This document shows, piece after piece, positions 42,611-52,006 of a stretch of 64,000 nt of DNA; positions within the stretch are counted from its first letter, which is position 1; each line of letters starts with the position of its first letter. The position numbers were made by a program, and so were the translations under genes. The stretch is taken from NCBI GenBank assembly GCA_036346375.1, contig CM070520.1, forward strand, positions 16,069,791-16,133,790. Reading direction: 5' to 3'. The stretch is from Guadua angustifolia. Its lineage: Eukaryota; Streptophyta; Magnoliopsida; Poales; Poaceae. The notes under the pieces were generated by a model. That model saw nothing but the letters and a program-made list of their open reading frames with translations. It was not told the DNA's origin and did no database searches.

Positions 42611-45600
42611 TTAAGTATAATGAAGCATGTGTTTCATTATTGTACTTAAGACACACTTAAATCATTTAAATTGTTTTAGGTTGTGCTCAATTGATCTAAA
42701 GGCGTCCGTTATGTGTTAATGGAGTGCAAGAGATAATTAGGACAACCATGTATCTTGGACTAACAAGTTTCATGAGTTATGTTTGAGTTAGGTTAAGTCC
42801 AAGGATAAATAAAAACGGGACAAGGACGGCATTATGAGGTGATGAGCGTCAAGATTGGATCCCGAAGATAAAGAGGAGTCGAGTGATGATCCCGGGGGAA
42901 TATAAGTGAAGATCATAAAGACCCCAAAGGGGTTTGTTTGCGTGCGGCGGCGAAGGTATAACTAGATAGTCTAAGGATTTGGTAGTCTTTGAGTCTAGTT
43001 TTTATCGCCGTACTATTAAGAGGGGTTGTCTCCTAGCTTGAGCTTCATCATGTGTTGATGATCTCAATCCTGCGTTCACTCGAGCTCAAATCATCTGGAT
43101 TTGGTTTTTGCATAAGGGTTAACCATTTGGCATGTGTTGCGAATGGGTTAAGCTTATGCTTGGTTGTTGTTGGTTTATGCTCTGATTTGCATGTGTTGCA
43201 AAGAGGAAGAGCATATGCATTAGGTTTTCACATAAAGCTTTGATTTGCATGTGTTGCAAATAGGATAAGCTATATGTGTTGGCTTTTGCGTGAAGTTCAC
43301 TTTTGCATGTGTTGCAAATGTTGAAGCTTCATGTTTTGTTTTCATTCACAAAACAATCTTTCTAAAACATGTGTGGTTTTGCATGGGGCTAAGTTTTGCA
43401 TGTGTTGCAAAAGGTGAGAGCTCATGCATTGTGTTTTGGCTTGTGACTTGATCATGTGTTGATCATCACAAAGGCTAAATAAAGTTTATGGTTTGTGTTT
43501 GCAAAATGTGTTTTTGCAAAATGTTGTTTTGTTATTTGCAAATGTGGTTTGCAAATAAGCTAGAGGTTATGGGTTTCAATCCTAGAGCATGTGTTGGAAT
43601 TTGCAAATGTGTTTTGCAAAGTGTCGGGATCATGTGTTGATCCTTGCATGGCTAGAGGATTGATGTTATAGCTTTTCGGGTTATTTGCAAATGTGTTTTG
43701 CAAAAGTTATTTTGATCATGAGTTGATCATCATGGCTCAATATTTGATGTTAGTAACTCTTTCTAGCTTGTAGTCATGCCCTTGATCAAGTCTATGTGAG
43801 AGATTTCAAAAAATCATATTTTAGACTTAAATGACTACAATAGAGTTTGGTTTTGGTGATATTTAAAAATATCTATGGTTGTTTAAATCTTGAAAATGGG
43901 TGTAGATTGTAGCTCTCATGATAAGCTTCGCATAGAATCAAAAATCACCCAAATCGGAGTTCGGAGTAAAAAATTATGAGTGTTTTTGTGGCTGGTCGAG
44001 TGGTGTGACCGGGCTACCTCCGGTGTCATCGGATTTCCGGTGCGACCGGGCTCCCTCCGGTGCGACCGGACCTTCTCCGGTGCGATTTTTCCAGAAGGTT
44101 GGTTTTTGCTCTGTGTGGGCGGTGTGACCGGGCTTCATGCGGTCGGACCGGAGGAGCGGTCGGACCGGACCTTATACGGTCACACCGCCGTAATCGCTCA
44201 ATTTTAACCGTTGATGCAGTGAGGGCAGTCGGACCGGCCTGGGTCCGGTCGGACGGGTTTTCTTTATTTTCACCGTTTGCCCCCAAGCGGCTAGTTTTCT
44301 TTGGTGGGGTATAAATAGACCCTTGGGGGCTTGGGGCAAAGGTTGCTGGCTTGGTTGAGTGTTTGGGTGAGGTGTTGCATGTGTTGCACACTCTCATTTG
44401 ATTCTTGAGCTAAAGAGTGAGACTAATTGCATGTGTTGCAATTAGGTAGTGGTTTGAGAGCCTCTTGTGCATGTGTTGCACTTGAGGAGGCCTAGGTGCA
44501 TCGTTGCACTAGGTGATCACCGAGCGCGATTCGTTGTGCTCGGTGAAGTTCAAGCGAAGGCGGCTTGTTACTCTTGGAGGTTGCCGACTCCTAGGCAGCG
44601 TGGGCGTCGTCTTGAGAGCTCTCAAGGTGTGAAAGCCCGTGAAGTTTGTGAAGGTTGAGTTGAGCCTACTGCAGCGTGAAAAACCACGACTAGTGGAAAG
44701 GTTCGAGTTGAGTCTCCGAACACCACGGAAAAATATCGTTTGTCCCTTGTCTCTTTTATATTCGAGCATTTACATTATTGTATATTTATCAATTGCTTGG
44801 ATGTATTAGAATTTCTTAGCATTAATTGATTGTTCAAGTTAGCAATTCTAGTGTAGAGACATAATTTAGTTAGTGCACTTAGTGAGCCTAGTTGATTTAG
44901 GCTTTAATTGTCAAAACCTATTTATAAACTTCCGCATATATCTTTGATTAGGTTTTGACTTAGGGTGTATTAGAGCGAATTGTTTAGTGGCGATTGAATT
45001 TCGTAAACGCCTATTCACCCCCTCTAGGCGTATCCTCGACCCTCTGTTGGCCGTCTTGCTTGTATTCGTGGTTGGGCCCTCCGGTGGGTAGTTTTTCGGA
45101 AACAAAAAAATACATCCGGGTTCTTCTACCGGTATAGACTTTTTTCCCAACTTGATTTTCCATCTCGATCTCTGATATTTTTTAGAGCATGTATTATTAC
45201 TCGGTGGACGCGTAGAGTATTAGGCTCGACAAAAGAAGATTGTCATCTCTAATAATTTTTTGCCCTTTTTCCTCTAGGCTATTTTCCCACCTTGGTTTTC
45301 CAGCTCGGTTTTTTCCAAGAAAACACCGAAAGACCCTCCAAAAAATAGAAAATACATCCCGGTCTGTTTTTTCTCAAAAAAACGGGAAATTGTTTTCCGC
45401 TCGCGCGCGCGCCATGCCGTTGTATTCATGGTTGGGCCCTCCGGTGGGTAGTTTTGCGGAAATAAAAAATACATCCAGGCCCTTCTACCGGTAATTTTAC
45501 AAAAAGAACCATTTCGTATATTCGCGTATGAATCCTCCAACTTTATTTTCCCGAGAAGAAGCATCGAACCAAATTTAAATGCGGAGGCGTCGTGCAGTAA

Positions 45601-45730
45601 TTTTACAAAAGAACCCTATGGTTTCAGTATATTAGCGTCGTGTCCTCCCGCTTTATTTTTCCGAAGAGGATCAACGAACCAAATTTCATGCAGAGCGGCG
45701 TAGCGCGGCGTAGCGCGGGTTCCTATCTAG

Positions 45731-46072
45731 TATACATCTTAAGGTTAGAAGATTTAGGGTTTGTTTTGTTTAGACTTGAGCTTGAGTTTATTTGGCTTCT
45801 AGACCTCTATAAGCTATAAGACAAAACAAATAATATTTTTCCAGCTAGACAGAGAGAAGAAGCTCCAACCCAATTTGCACTATGCGAGAAAAGCAAGGAA
45901 AACAATGCTTCTCGCTGGTTGGAGCTTCGAAATCCCACTTCACTGGTACCCTTACAACTTAACATTATTCTGAAAAATTGCCATCCTCATCTAGCTCCAG
46001 CAGGCCAAATAACTTCTTCCAGCTCCAATAGTTTCTCCTCCAGCACCAGTCTAAACAAACACAACCTTAGAG
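45731..46072. mobile_element. Possible MITE between two Helitrons
   Basis: AGGGTTTGTTTTGTTTAGAC near 45756 and GTCTAAACAAACACAACC near 46050 are inverted partners, as in Tourist or hAT MITEs. The flanking duplication is unclear (TTAAGG versus CCTTAG). Confidence 0.4.
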
Positions 46073-46346
46073 TGTATACTCAGCCACAAGGTATAGTTTT
46101 TTTGTAAAAAAGTTCTCTGAGAATTTCAAAGTCTTGAACAGGTCCTTCCACTGGTTATTTTGCAAAAAAGATCTCGTAGTTCTGCAAATTCAACTCGGAC
46201 GTCGGTTCTTCAAATTCGAAAGATTTAAAATTATGTTTAGGTCCGGTAAATATTTAAAATTACATTTAGGTCATTCTACCGTTTTTGCAACAAAAAATTA
46301 TGGAGTGAGATTTGTGCAGCGCGACGTAGCGCGCTATACTATCTAG
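46073..46346 (+). mobile_element. Small Helitron
   Basis: The 3' end has a GCGCGACGTAGCGCGC hairpin, the spacer TATACTAT and CTAG at 46343-46346 before T. The interior has the family motifs GGTCCTTCCACTGGTTATTT and AATTACATTTAGGTC. The 5' boundary is estimated. Confidence 0.7.
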
Positions 46347-46629
46347 TAGATTACATGGACCAAAAACTAGATAATGCAGGAAAATACTAAAATTCAATGG
46401 AGAAGCTGGTGTCCATTCCCTGTAAGAGGCTGAAAGCTTCCGCAAAAATTCTTAGGGTGTGTAGTGAATACACACCGGTACACATGTATAGTATGTAGTG
46501 AACGTGTAGTGTGTATGTGTATTGCACGAGTGAAATGTACATGTGATGTGCGTCATCTTTATGCGTAGAAAAAGATAGATATATATTCAAGTGGTGGGCC
46601 ATTGGAATTGCGCCCAATACCAAACCTCC
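46347..46629. other. Upstream region of the RALF-like gene
   Basis: About 280 bp of apparently single-copy sequence between the Helitron end and the TATA-like element. TGTGTAGTGAATACACACC near 46450-46475 and related TGTA/ATGTA motifs are visible but not assigned. Confidence 0.4.
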
Positions 46630-46630
46630 A

Positions 46631-46638
46631 TTTATAAG
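46631..46638 (+). promoter_or_regulatory. TATA-like element of the RALF-like gene
   Basis: TTTATAAG lies 94 bp upstream of the chosen ATG, a plausible spacing for a plant TATA box with a short leader. There is no transcript evidence. Confidence 0.5.
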
Positions 46639-46731
46639 CTGGTGCTCCTAGTGGATTCGCAGCAACAACCCCAGCTGCAAATTAAACCATCGCCAAACAC
46701 AAACATCTAGAGAAGGGGTGTGTGTGTGACC

Positions 46732-47067
46732 ATGGACAGAGAGGCGCACGTCTGTCTGGTTATTCTCCTCGGCATTGCACTAGCGCTCGCCGATCCGGTC
46801 GCCGGCGACGTGAAGGCATCGTTGGCCGGCACGGGGGCCTACAGCATCGACGCGGCGCTGCGGCAGCTGATGTCGGCGTCGAAGCTGGAGGACGGCGTCG
46901 CGCCGGAGCTAACGGTGGACCTTGAGGTTCACCGCCGCATCCTCGCCGGCAACATCGGCCCGCCGGCCCTGGACCCGAACAGGGCGGCCTGCATCCAGTC
47001 GTGCCCGGCGCCCGGCGGGGCGTACACCGGCCGGGGCTGCAAGAACGTTTACCAGTGCCACGGCTGA
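46732..47067 (+). CDS. RALF-like secreted peptide precursor
   Basis: 111 residues. The ATG at 46732 sits in ACCATGG, a good plant start context. Residues 1-20 are a hydrophobic signal peptide (CLVILLGIALALA). RRIL at 68-71 matches the RRxL site where site-1 protease cleaves RALF precursors. The mature part of about 40 residues holds four Cys (87, 91, 103, 109), with the RALF-like C-terminal arrangement YTGRGCKNVYQCHG. RALF peptides bind CrRLK1L receptors such as FERONIA at the cell surface and change apoplastic pH and growth. Differences from classic RALFs: YISY is absent (NIGPPAL follows RRILA) and the first two Cys are only four apart. GC content is high, as in many grass genes. It stands alone between Helitrons and a hAT element with no visible intron. 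A different four-Cys secreted peptide is the alternative. Confidence 0.75.
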   Translation: MDREAHVCLVILLGIALALADPVAGDVKASLAGTGAYSIDAALRQLMSASKLEDGVAPELTVDLEVHRRILAGNIGPPALDPNRAACIQSCPAPGGAYTGRGCKNVYQCHG

Positions 47068-47186
47068 ACTGAATGGCCACACAGGCGGTCGACCTCGTGC
47101 ACGTCGGCGCCCGTGGATGCACGCGCGATCGGTGTGATGCTTTCAGTAACGCCGTTGCTACCTGCTATTGATTAGTACTGTCTTAA

Positions 47187-47192
47187 AATAAA
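47187..47192 (+). terminator. Putative polyadenylation signal of the RALF-like gene
   Basis: AATAAA lies 120 bp after the stop codon, followed by GT-rich sequence (AGTAGTAGTCTTCTTGG). Confidence 0.5.
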
Positions 47193-47371
47193 GTAGTAGT
47201 CTTCTTGGTACAATTGTGAAGTAAATGTATCAGCAAACTGATGATTGTTCTCGAGTAACATGCCATCGACTGTCGACCTTGCAAGTCGATTTTATCTTGC
47301 TTCGAATTTTTTTTATTACAAATTCCCTTTCTTTGAAGTTCGATGCAAGAATACTTCATTTGAAATATGGA

Positions 47372-48908
47372 CAGAGGTGGGCACATGGGCCGAGTTTTTT
47401 TAGATAGATCTAAGACACAGTGACGCAGTCTGATCCAAAACCTGATGAGGTACGAAGTGAGCCGTGTCAGGCTCGAAAACCGGGTACGATGGACGATACG
47501 GCCTAGTACGACACTGTAACATGAACCGTACCGAGCCCGATCACCTAAGTAGGGGTGAAAGCGGGTCGGATACGGGCGGATATTGCTCGTCCCATATCCT
47601 AACCTATATTTTTTTTCAGGATTGAGTCGGATCACGGATGTCCGGATCTGAATCTGAATTCGGATTATTCGAATTCGGATACAGAGCGGATACCTGACGG
47701 ATTCGGGTTGGGATCTAATATCATAATCGGATAGTAGTATAGTACATAATTGTGTATGTAAAAGAACGAATGAAGCATTAACCTTATAACATTAGCTTCA
47801 AGTCATAATTATTTCAAAGTAGGATAGTAGTATAGTTAGAGGTGCAATTTAGTGACTCAACTAATTCCAGTAATTTGAATAGAAAAGAAGTTTATCAAAT
47901 AAGTTGGACAAATCAATTTAGGTAAAAACATTATGTCATCACTCTTTTTGTTTGTTGATAAATTTGTTGAAGTTCACGCTTAATAACAAAGTAGTGTTTT
48001 CTAGTGCCAGTATCAAACAACTATTCTATCTATCCAATAATGAACCAAATTAATAGAAGAATAACTGATTTTATCTGGATATCAGGTCAGATATTTACCG
48101 GATATCGGGTCGGATATTGCTCTTCCCATATCCTAACCCATATTACATGAGATTTTTCGGATACGGATCGGATATTGCTCTTTCCATATCCTAACCCATA
48201 TTACATCGGATTTTCTGGATACAGATATGGATAACATCGGTATGAATTTTAAACGGATTCGGAATCGGATCGGGCGGATATTTCCTGTCCTGTTTTCACC
48301 CCTACACCTAAGGCATAAGGAAGAAGCCCAGCATTAAGGTAACCGACTCACAGAGCATGAGCGCTATGGACGCCACCCTTGTTACTGACACCTGAGAGAG
48401 ACGTGTAAAAGGGGAGAGTGAGCTGAGAGAGATTGAGAGACGGTGCAAGAAGCTGCTCTCTCGCCCATCCCTCTCAATCTCTCTCAGGTTTATCTCTCAC
48501 CCGTCTCTTTCAATCTTCCTCTTTCGCTCGTCTCTCTCAATCTCTCTCACCTATCTCACTCACTCTTTTTTTCACCCATTGCTCTCTCTTGCCCGTGTTT
48601 AGCATATCCCTCTCGCTCTATATAACTATTCAAGAATAAATAAATTTTAGTTATTTTTCCCTTAATATTTGCGTCCACTGCCTCAACTCCATACGTCTTT
48701 GATTTTTTTCCTCTCGTTGTAATAGTGCAAATGGGCTGGTCTGATTGGCACAAAGCGCAAATGGGCCGTGCTTGGACTCGCCGAAGGTGAGGTGGGCAGG
48801 CACGGCATGGCACGACGAGCACGACGGGCCCTCGCGGCCTGGAATGGTTTAAACACAAAGCACGATGGGTCTGGTACGACCGATCCGACACGACACGACG
48901 CCCACCTA
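47372..48908. mobile_element. Possible older hAT-type element
   Basis: AGAGGTGGGCAC near 47372 and GCCCACCT near 48900 are short inverted partners. Both sides have GGCACGGC/GGGCCGTG-type repeats known from a common grass hAT family. No 8-bp duplication was found. A CT-rich stretch of imperfect TCTCTCTCAATC repeats lies at 48455-48600. A well-defined hAT is nested inside. Confidence 0.35.
47550..48304. mobile_element. Non-autonomous hAT element, 755 bp
   Basis: The termini TAGGGGTGAAAGCGGGTC and TGTTTTCACCCCTA are inverted repeats. CACCTAAG (8 bp) is duplicated exactly at 47542-47549 and 48305-48312. GGATATTGCTC/TCCCATATCCTAACC repeats occur at both ends. It is non-coding. Confidence 0.93.
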
Positions 48909-49222
48909 ATTCATGGTATAGCTAGTTAATTTAATCTTCCACAGAAGCAGAATGTTTCTGCTTCTTCAACTTCTTGTGTGTACAATTAATGTACAACGCG
49001 AGTAAACCCGTAGAAGATTATGTCGGCCAAATCTTCAGGACTTTATGTGCGGCCGTACTAATAATGGCTTAACGCGCTACTAAACAAGTGCCGTCTGACC
49101 TGACCAGGATGCATGCATAGCGGACTCAGGTCAAGCTTTGTTTGCCGCCGACACTCGCGTACTGATGAGCAAGCACTAGCAACAAGCCAACAACCACCAA
49201 CCAATGCATGAAAGCTTCGTTA
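48909..49222. other. No recognised feature
   Basis: Single-copy-looking sequence before the Tourist MITE. Confidence 0.5.
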
Positions 49223-49523
49223 GGGCAGTCCCAATGCATATAGTTTCTATAACTTTCATGTCATCTAGACACTACATATAGAAACTATGCTCCCAATGGA
49301 TAGTTTCTTCAAAATAAACTCTCATCCAATCTCCTCTTTTCTTTTATTTTCTCACCCAATCCCCTTTTTCCCTTTCTTGGTACTTGTGTAGAAATGGTTT
49401 CCTGCATGAGAAATGGTTTCCTTCTCTTTCATCATTAACTCTACCTCCACATCACCATTTTGCTTACATGGCAACCTAATTAATGCTATGAAAACTATTC
49501 TAGTCATCCCATTGGGACTGCCC
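49223..49523. mobile_element. Tourist-like MITE, 301 bp
   Basis: Exact 14-bp termini GGGCAGTCCCAATG and CATTGGGACTGCCC, with TTA duplicated at 49220-49222 and 49524-49526. PIF/Harbinger type. The 94-codon minus frame across it is not a gene. Confidence 0.95.
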
Positions 49524-49526
49524 TTA

Positions 49527-49983
49527 GAGGCATCGAAAGAGCGCATTAATTGGCTTCCAACCGTATAGCTCAATACTGGATGAGATTCCGGCGAGCATAA
49601 AGTAGACAAATTAAGTTGCAAAAGAAGGTTCATCAATGATGGCGGATAATATATCTTTGCAACAGCAACATGCGTACAAACTAAATTTTAAAGTATGATC
49701 TTTGTTCGAAAGGGATGCCCAGATCTTCAAGCAATGATACGCTGAGCAGGCAAGATGACAGACAGGTCCATCCATACTTGCTCAACATGCATGTGTAAGG
49801 CACGGCACATTTGAAGACAAAATTAGGAACACAAATAAAGAGAAAGGAAGAACGGGAGCACTAAGGGACAATTTTTATTTTGTTTTGAAAAAGAAGGGGC
49901 AACCCACCGATTTCTATAATTAAAAGAGACTTTTTACTATCCTTAAGAGGTACAAATTATCCATTAAGCAAGAATATACCCCA
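49527..49983. other. No recognised feature
   Basis: No repeat, coding frame or RNA gene can be assigned. Confidence 0.5.
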
Positions 49984-50537
49984 TATAATATGCGCTGAGA
50001 TTGCCGGCCAACCAGAGCGTCCAGGTGGCAGCTTGCCATTTTTGCGAAAAAACCCCTTCGCTTCTTTAAATTACGGATAGGTCCTTGAAAATTACAAATA
50101 GGTCCTTCGCGATTTTTTGTGAGGGAAAGATATTTTTTTTAATCGCGTTTTGCTCCCTCGCGCGCTGTTTTGCAGAAAACACCTCCCGTTATATTCAAAT
50201 CGCGAGCAAGCCCTTTTCTAATTTTTTAGGATAGCGGACAGGTCCAAAAACGTAACAAACAGGTCCTTACTCCTTACGTCTAGGTCCTTTCTCCGTTTTT
50301 TAGTAAGATAGACCCAATAAATTTTGAAATTCTGTTTAGGTCCCTACACGCGGTTTATAGCTAAATTAGAAATCGCGTTTATGTCTTTTCATCGAATTTT
50401 TTCACACGGTTTTCTAAAAAAATGGAAAAAAACGGTTTTCTTAGAAAACACAGATTTGTTGAGGGTTTATGGCTGAATTGGAAATCGCGTTTATGATTTT
50501 CCGTCGTGACGCGGCAACGCGCGCAAACTCAGCCTAG
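49984..50537 (+). mobile_element. Non-autonomous Helitron
   Basis: The 3' end has a CGCGGCAACGCG hairpin and CAAACTCAGCCTAG at 50537 followed by T. The interior matches the Helitron at 1600 (ATTACGGATAGGTCCTTG, CAAATCGCGAGCAAGCCC, CCTTACGTCTAGGTCC). The 5' boundary is estimated. Confidence 0.72.
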
Positions 50538-50845
50538 TATATATTAAAGTGGATGGGATTGGAGAGCATTGAGCCATGCCACCTCACCACTCCCCTCGCA
50601 GAAAGCATCTTCAAAAAATTGAAAATCGCGTTTAGGTCCATTCAGTGATTTTTTTAGTAAAATAGACCTAAAAAATATTAAAATTACGTTTAGGTCTCTC
50701 CGCGATTTACATTTAGGTCCTTCAGTGGTTTTTAGCAGAACGGACACTGGGAAAAAATACTTTAGGTCCCTCTATAGTTAAAAAAAAACACAGATTCGTC
50801 GAGGGTTTATAGCAACCCATGGATTATGCCAACAGTGCTTCATGT
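50538..50845 (+). mobile_element. Helitron fragment joined head-to-tail to the preceding one
   Basis: TATATTAAAGTGGATGGGATTG directly follows the CTAG of the previous Helitron and is the usual 5' region of this family. It is cut by the Tat element at 50846. Adjacent insertion of Helitrons at each other's ends is known in plants. Confidence 0.6.
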
Positions 50846-51913
50846 TGTCGGTGTACTTTACAACGGGAACCCTCTCATGTAAAGCGATGAGGCCCAAGAA
50901 GTGGCCTAGCCCAACTTAAAGCCCACGTGGCCCCTGGCGAGCAGTCTGGCGATTACGCTCTGCTTTCGTCAGGCGGCGGCTTACATAGCACCCAATGGCG
51001 ACCTAGCGAAACCGCATACCTTTCATGGGAAAGCCCATGTGGTCCCTGGCGGCGATCTAGCGATTACGCTCTGTTACGCGGCGGCGGTTTGCGTGTGCAC
51101 CCGGTGGCGGCTGGCAAGACGCCTTCGCCGCCGGCGAAAGCCCACGTGGCCTGGCGGCGATCGGCGATTCATACCGCTAAGCCGGGCGGCGGCTTCGCGT
51201 GGCGGCTTGACAAGCGGGCGGATATTTGGGTCCCTCTTGTCAGGCCACAAAGGCAACCAAAGGAATGAGGGGATGGCTTCGCCTGGAAGTCTCCCTCCCC
51301 TGGCATCTTGTGTCAGGGCCATTAATTGTGAAGGACTCAGCTTTCGACACGACGACAGCTTATCCCTCTGACATCTCTCACCAACTCGTCGTAGAAGCGT
51401 CCTGTCCCGGGCGGATCGGGCGAGGCCCCTCGTTAACATTAAATAGGGTTCGAAGGACAAGGCCACGGAGGCGTGCTTAATAAATGAGTCCTGGGTCGAC
51501 GTGGAAGCTGGAATGATGGGTGTAATTAATGTGTTGTAGATAAGTTTGGCGCCACCTTCTCTCATGCCCAAGGTGACCCGTCTATATAAGGGCATCCTGG
51601 CGCATGAAGAGAGAGGGAGGGGAGTGGGTCGACTAGAGCGTGAAACAAGATATAAATGCGAACAACGAAGAACATTTGTTGTAACGTTTCCCCATTTTCT
51701 CGGCAAAGTATTAGCGGGGCGTAAAGGTACATTACCGCACAGGGGCCTTAACCTGGGTAAATCATAGTGTCCACCAGTCCATTGACGCCCGGAGACCCCC
51801 GCCGAGAGACATTAGGGTTTCCAACCATGAAGATGACCTCTACCGAACCATAAATTCCGTTTAGGGGGTAGACACTCTGTTTGCGGAATCTTGTCAGGTG
51901 AAATACGCCGACA
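50846..51913 (+). repeat. 5' LTR of Tat element 2
   Basis: It starts TGTCGGTGTACTTTACAACG and ends GAAATACGCCGACA (TG..CA, 1068 bp). The first 100 bp or so closely match 62195 onward (AGGCCCAAGAAGTGGCCTAG). TATATAAGGGC at 51582 may be the TATA box of the element's promoter. Confidence 0.88.
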
Positions 51914-51931
51914 GGGGCGTGCCAGGTAGGG
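51914..51931 (+). other. Primer-binding site of Tat element 2
   Basis: GGGGCGTGCCAGGTAGGG directly follows the LTR and resembles the GGCGCGCCAGGTAGGGG type of Tat/Zeon-like elements. Confidence 0.7.
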
Positions 51932-52006
51932 GTCTAGTGGTTGGTTCATCCAGCCATCTCTCCGGCGAGCTTCGGGTCTCCGTCCGAAGGGACTTCGCAC
52001 CTGGTG

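Larger units (their letters stand above)
30735..45043 (+). mobile_element. SIRE-type Ty1/copia LTR, plus orientation, split (copy 3)
   Basis: It starts TGTAAGTTCAACCTTCATTA at 30735, is interrupted at 31493 and resumes at 42611. It ends near 45043 in CCTCGACCCT without the usual ACA, so the last bases are lost or altered. It contains the mini-hairpins in the TGTGT orientation, for example TCATCA/TGATGA at 43045-43061, TTTGCA/TGCAAA at 43186-43202, TGATCA/TGATCA at 43449-43465 and GGATCA/TGATCC at 43627-43643. No target duplication was found, so a solo LTR with damaged edges is likely. Confidence 0.82.
30039..45730 (+). mobile_element. Helitron carrying nested LTR and Tat elements
   Basis: The 5' end TCAACTCTATTATAAGCGG follows A30038. 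The 3' end has GC-rich GCGGCGTAGCGCGG repeats, then TATCTAG before T45731. Interior motifs (ATTACGGATAGGTCC, AAATCGCAAACAAGCCC, CACCGAAAGACCCTCC) match the other Helitrons. Without the nested LTR the element is about 1.4 kb and includes an internally duplicated segment (30420-30735 versus 45140-45410). No helicase is present. The 5' boundary is less certain than the 3'. Confidence 0.62.

Noticed and set aside
46720..46731. Upstream extension of the RALF-like frame (MCVT...)
   Set aside because: It needs a GTG start; the ATG at 46732 has a good start context and begins directly before a normal signal peptide.
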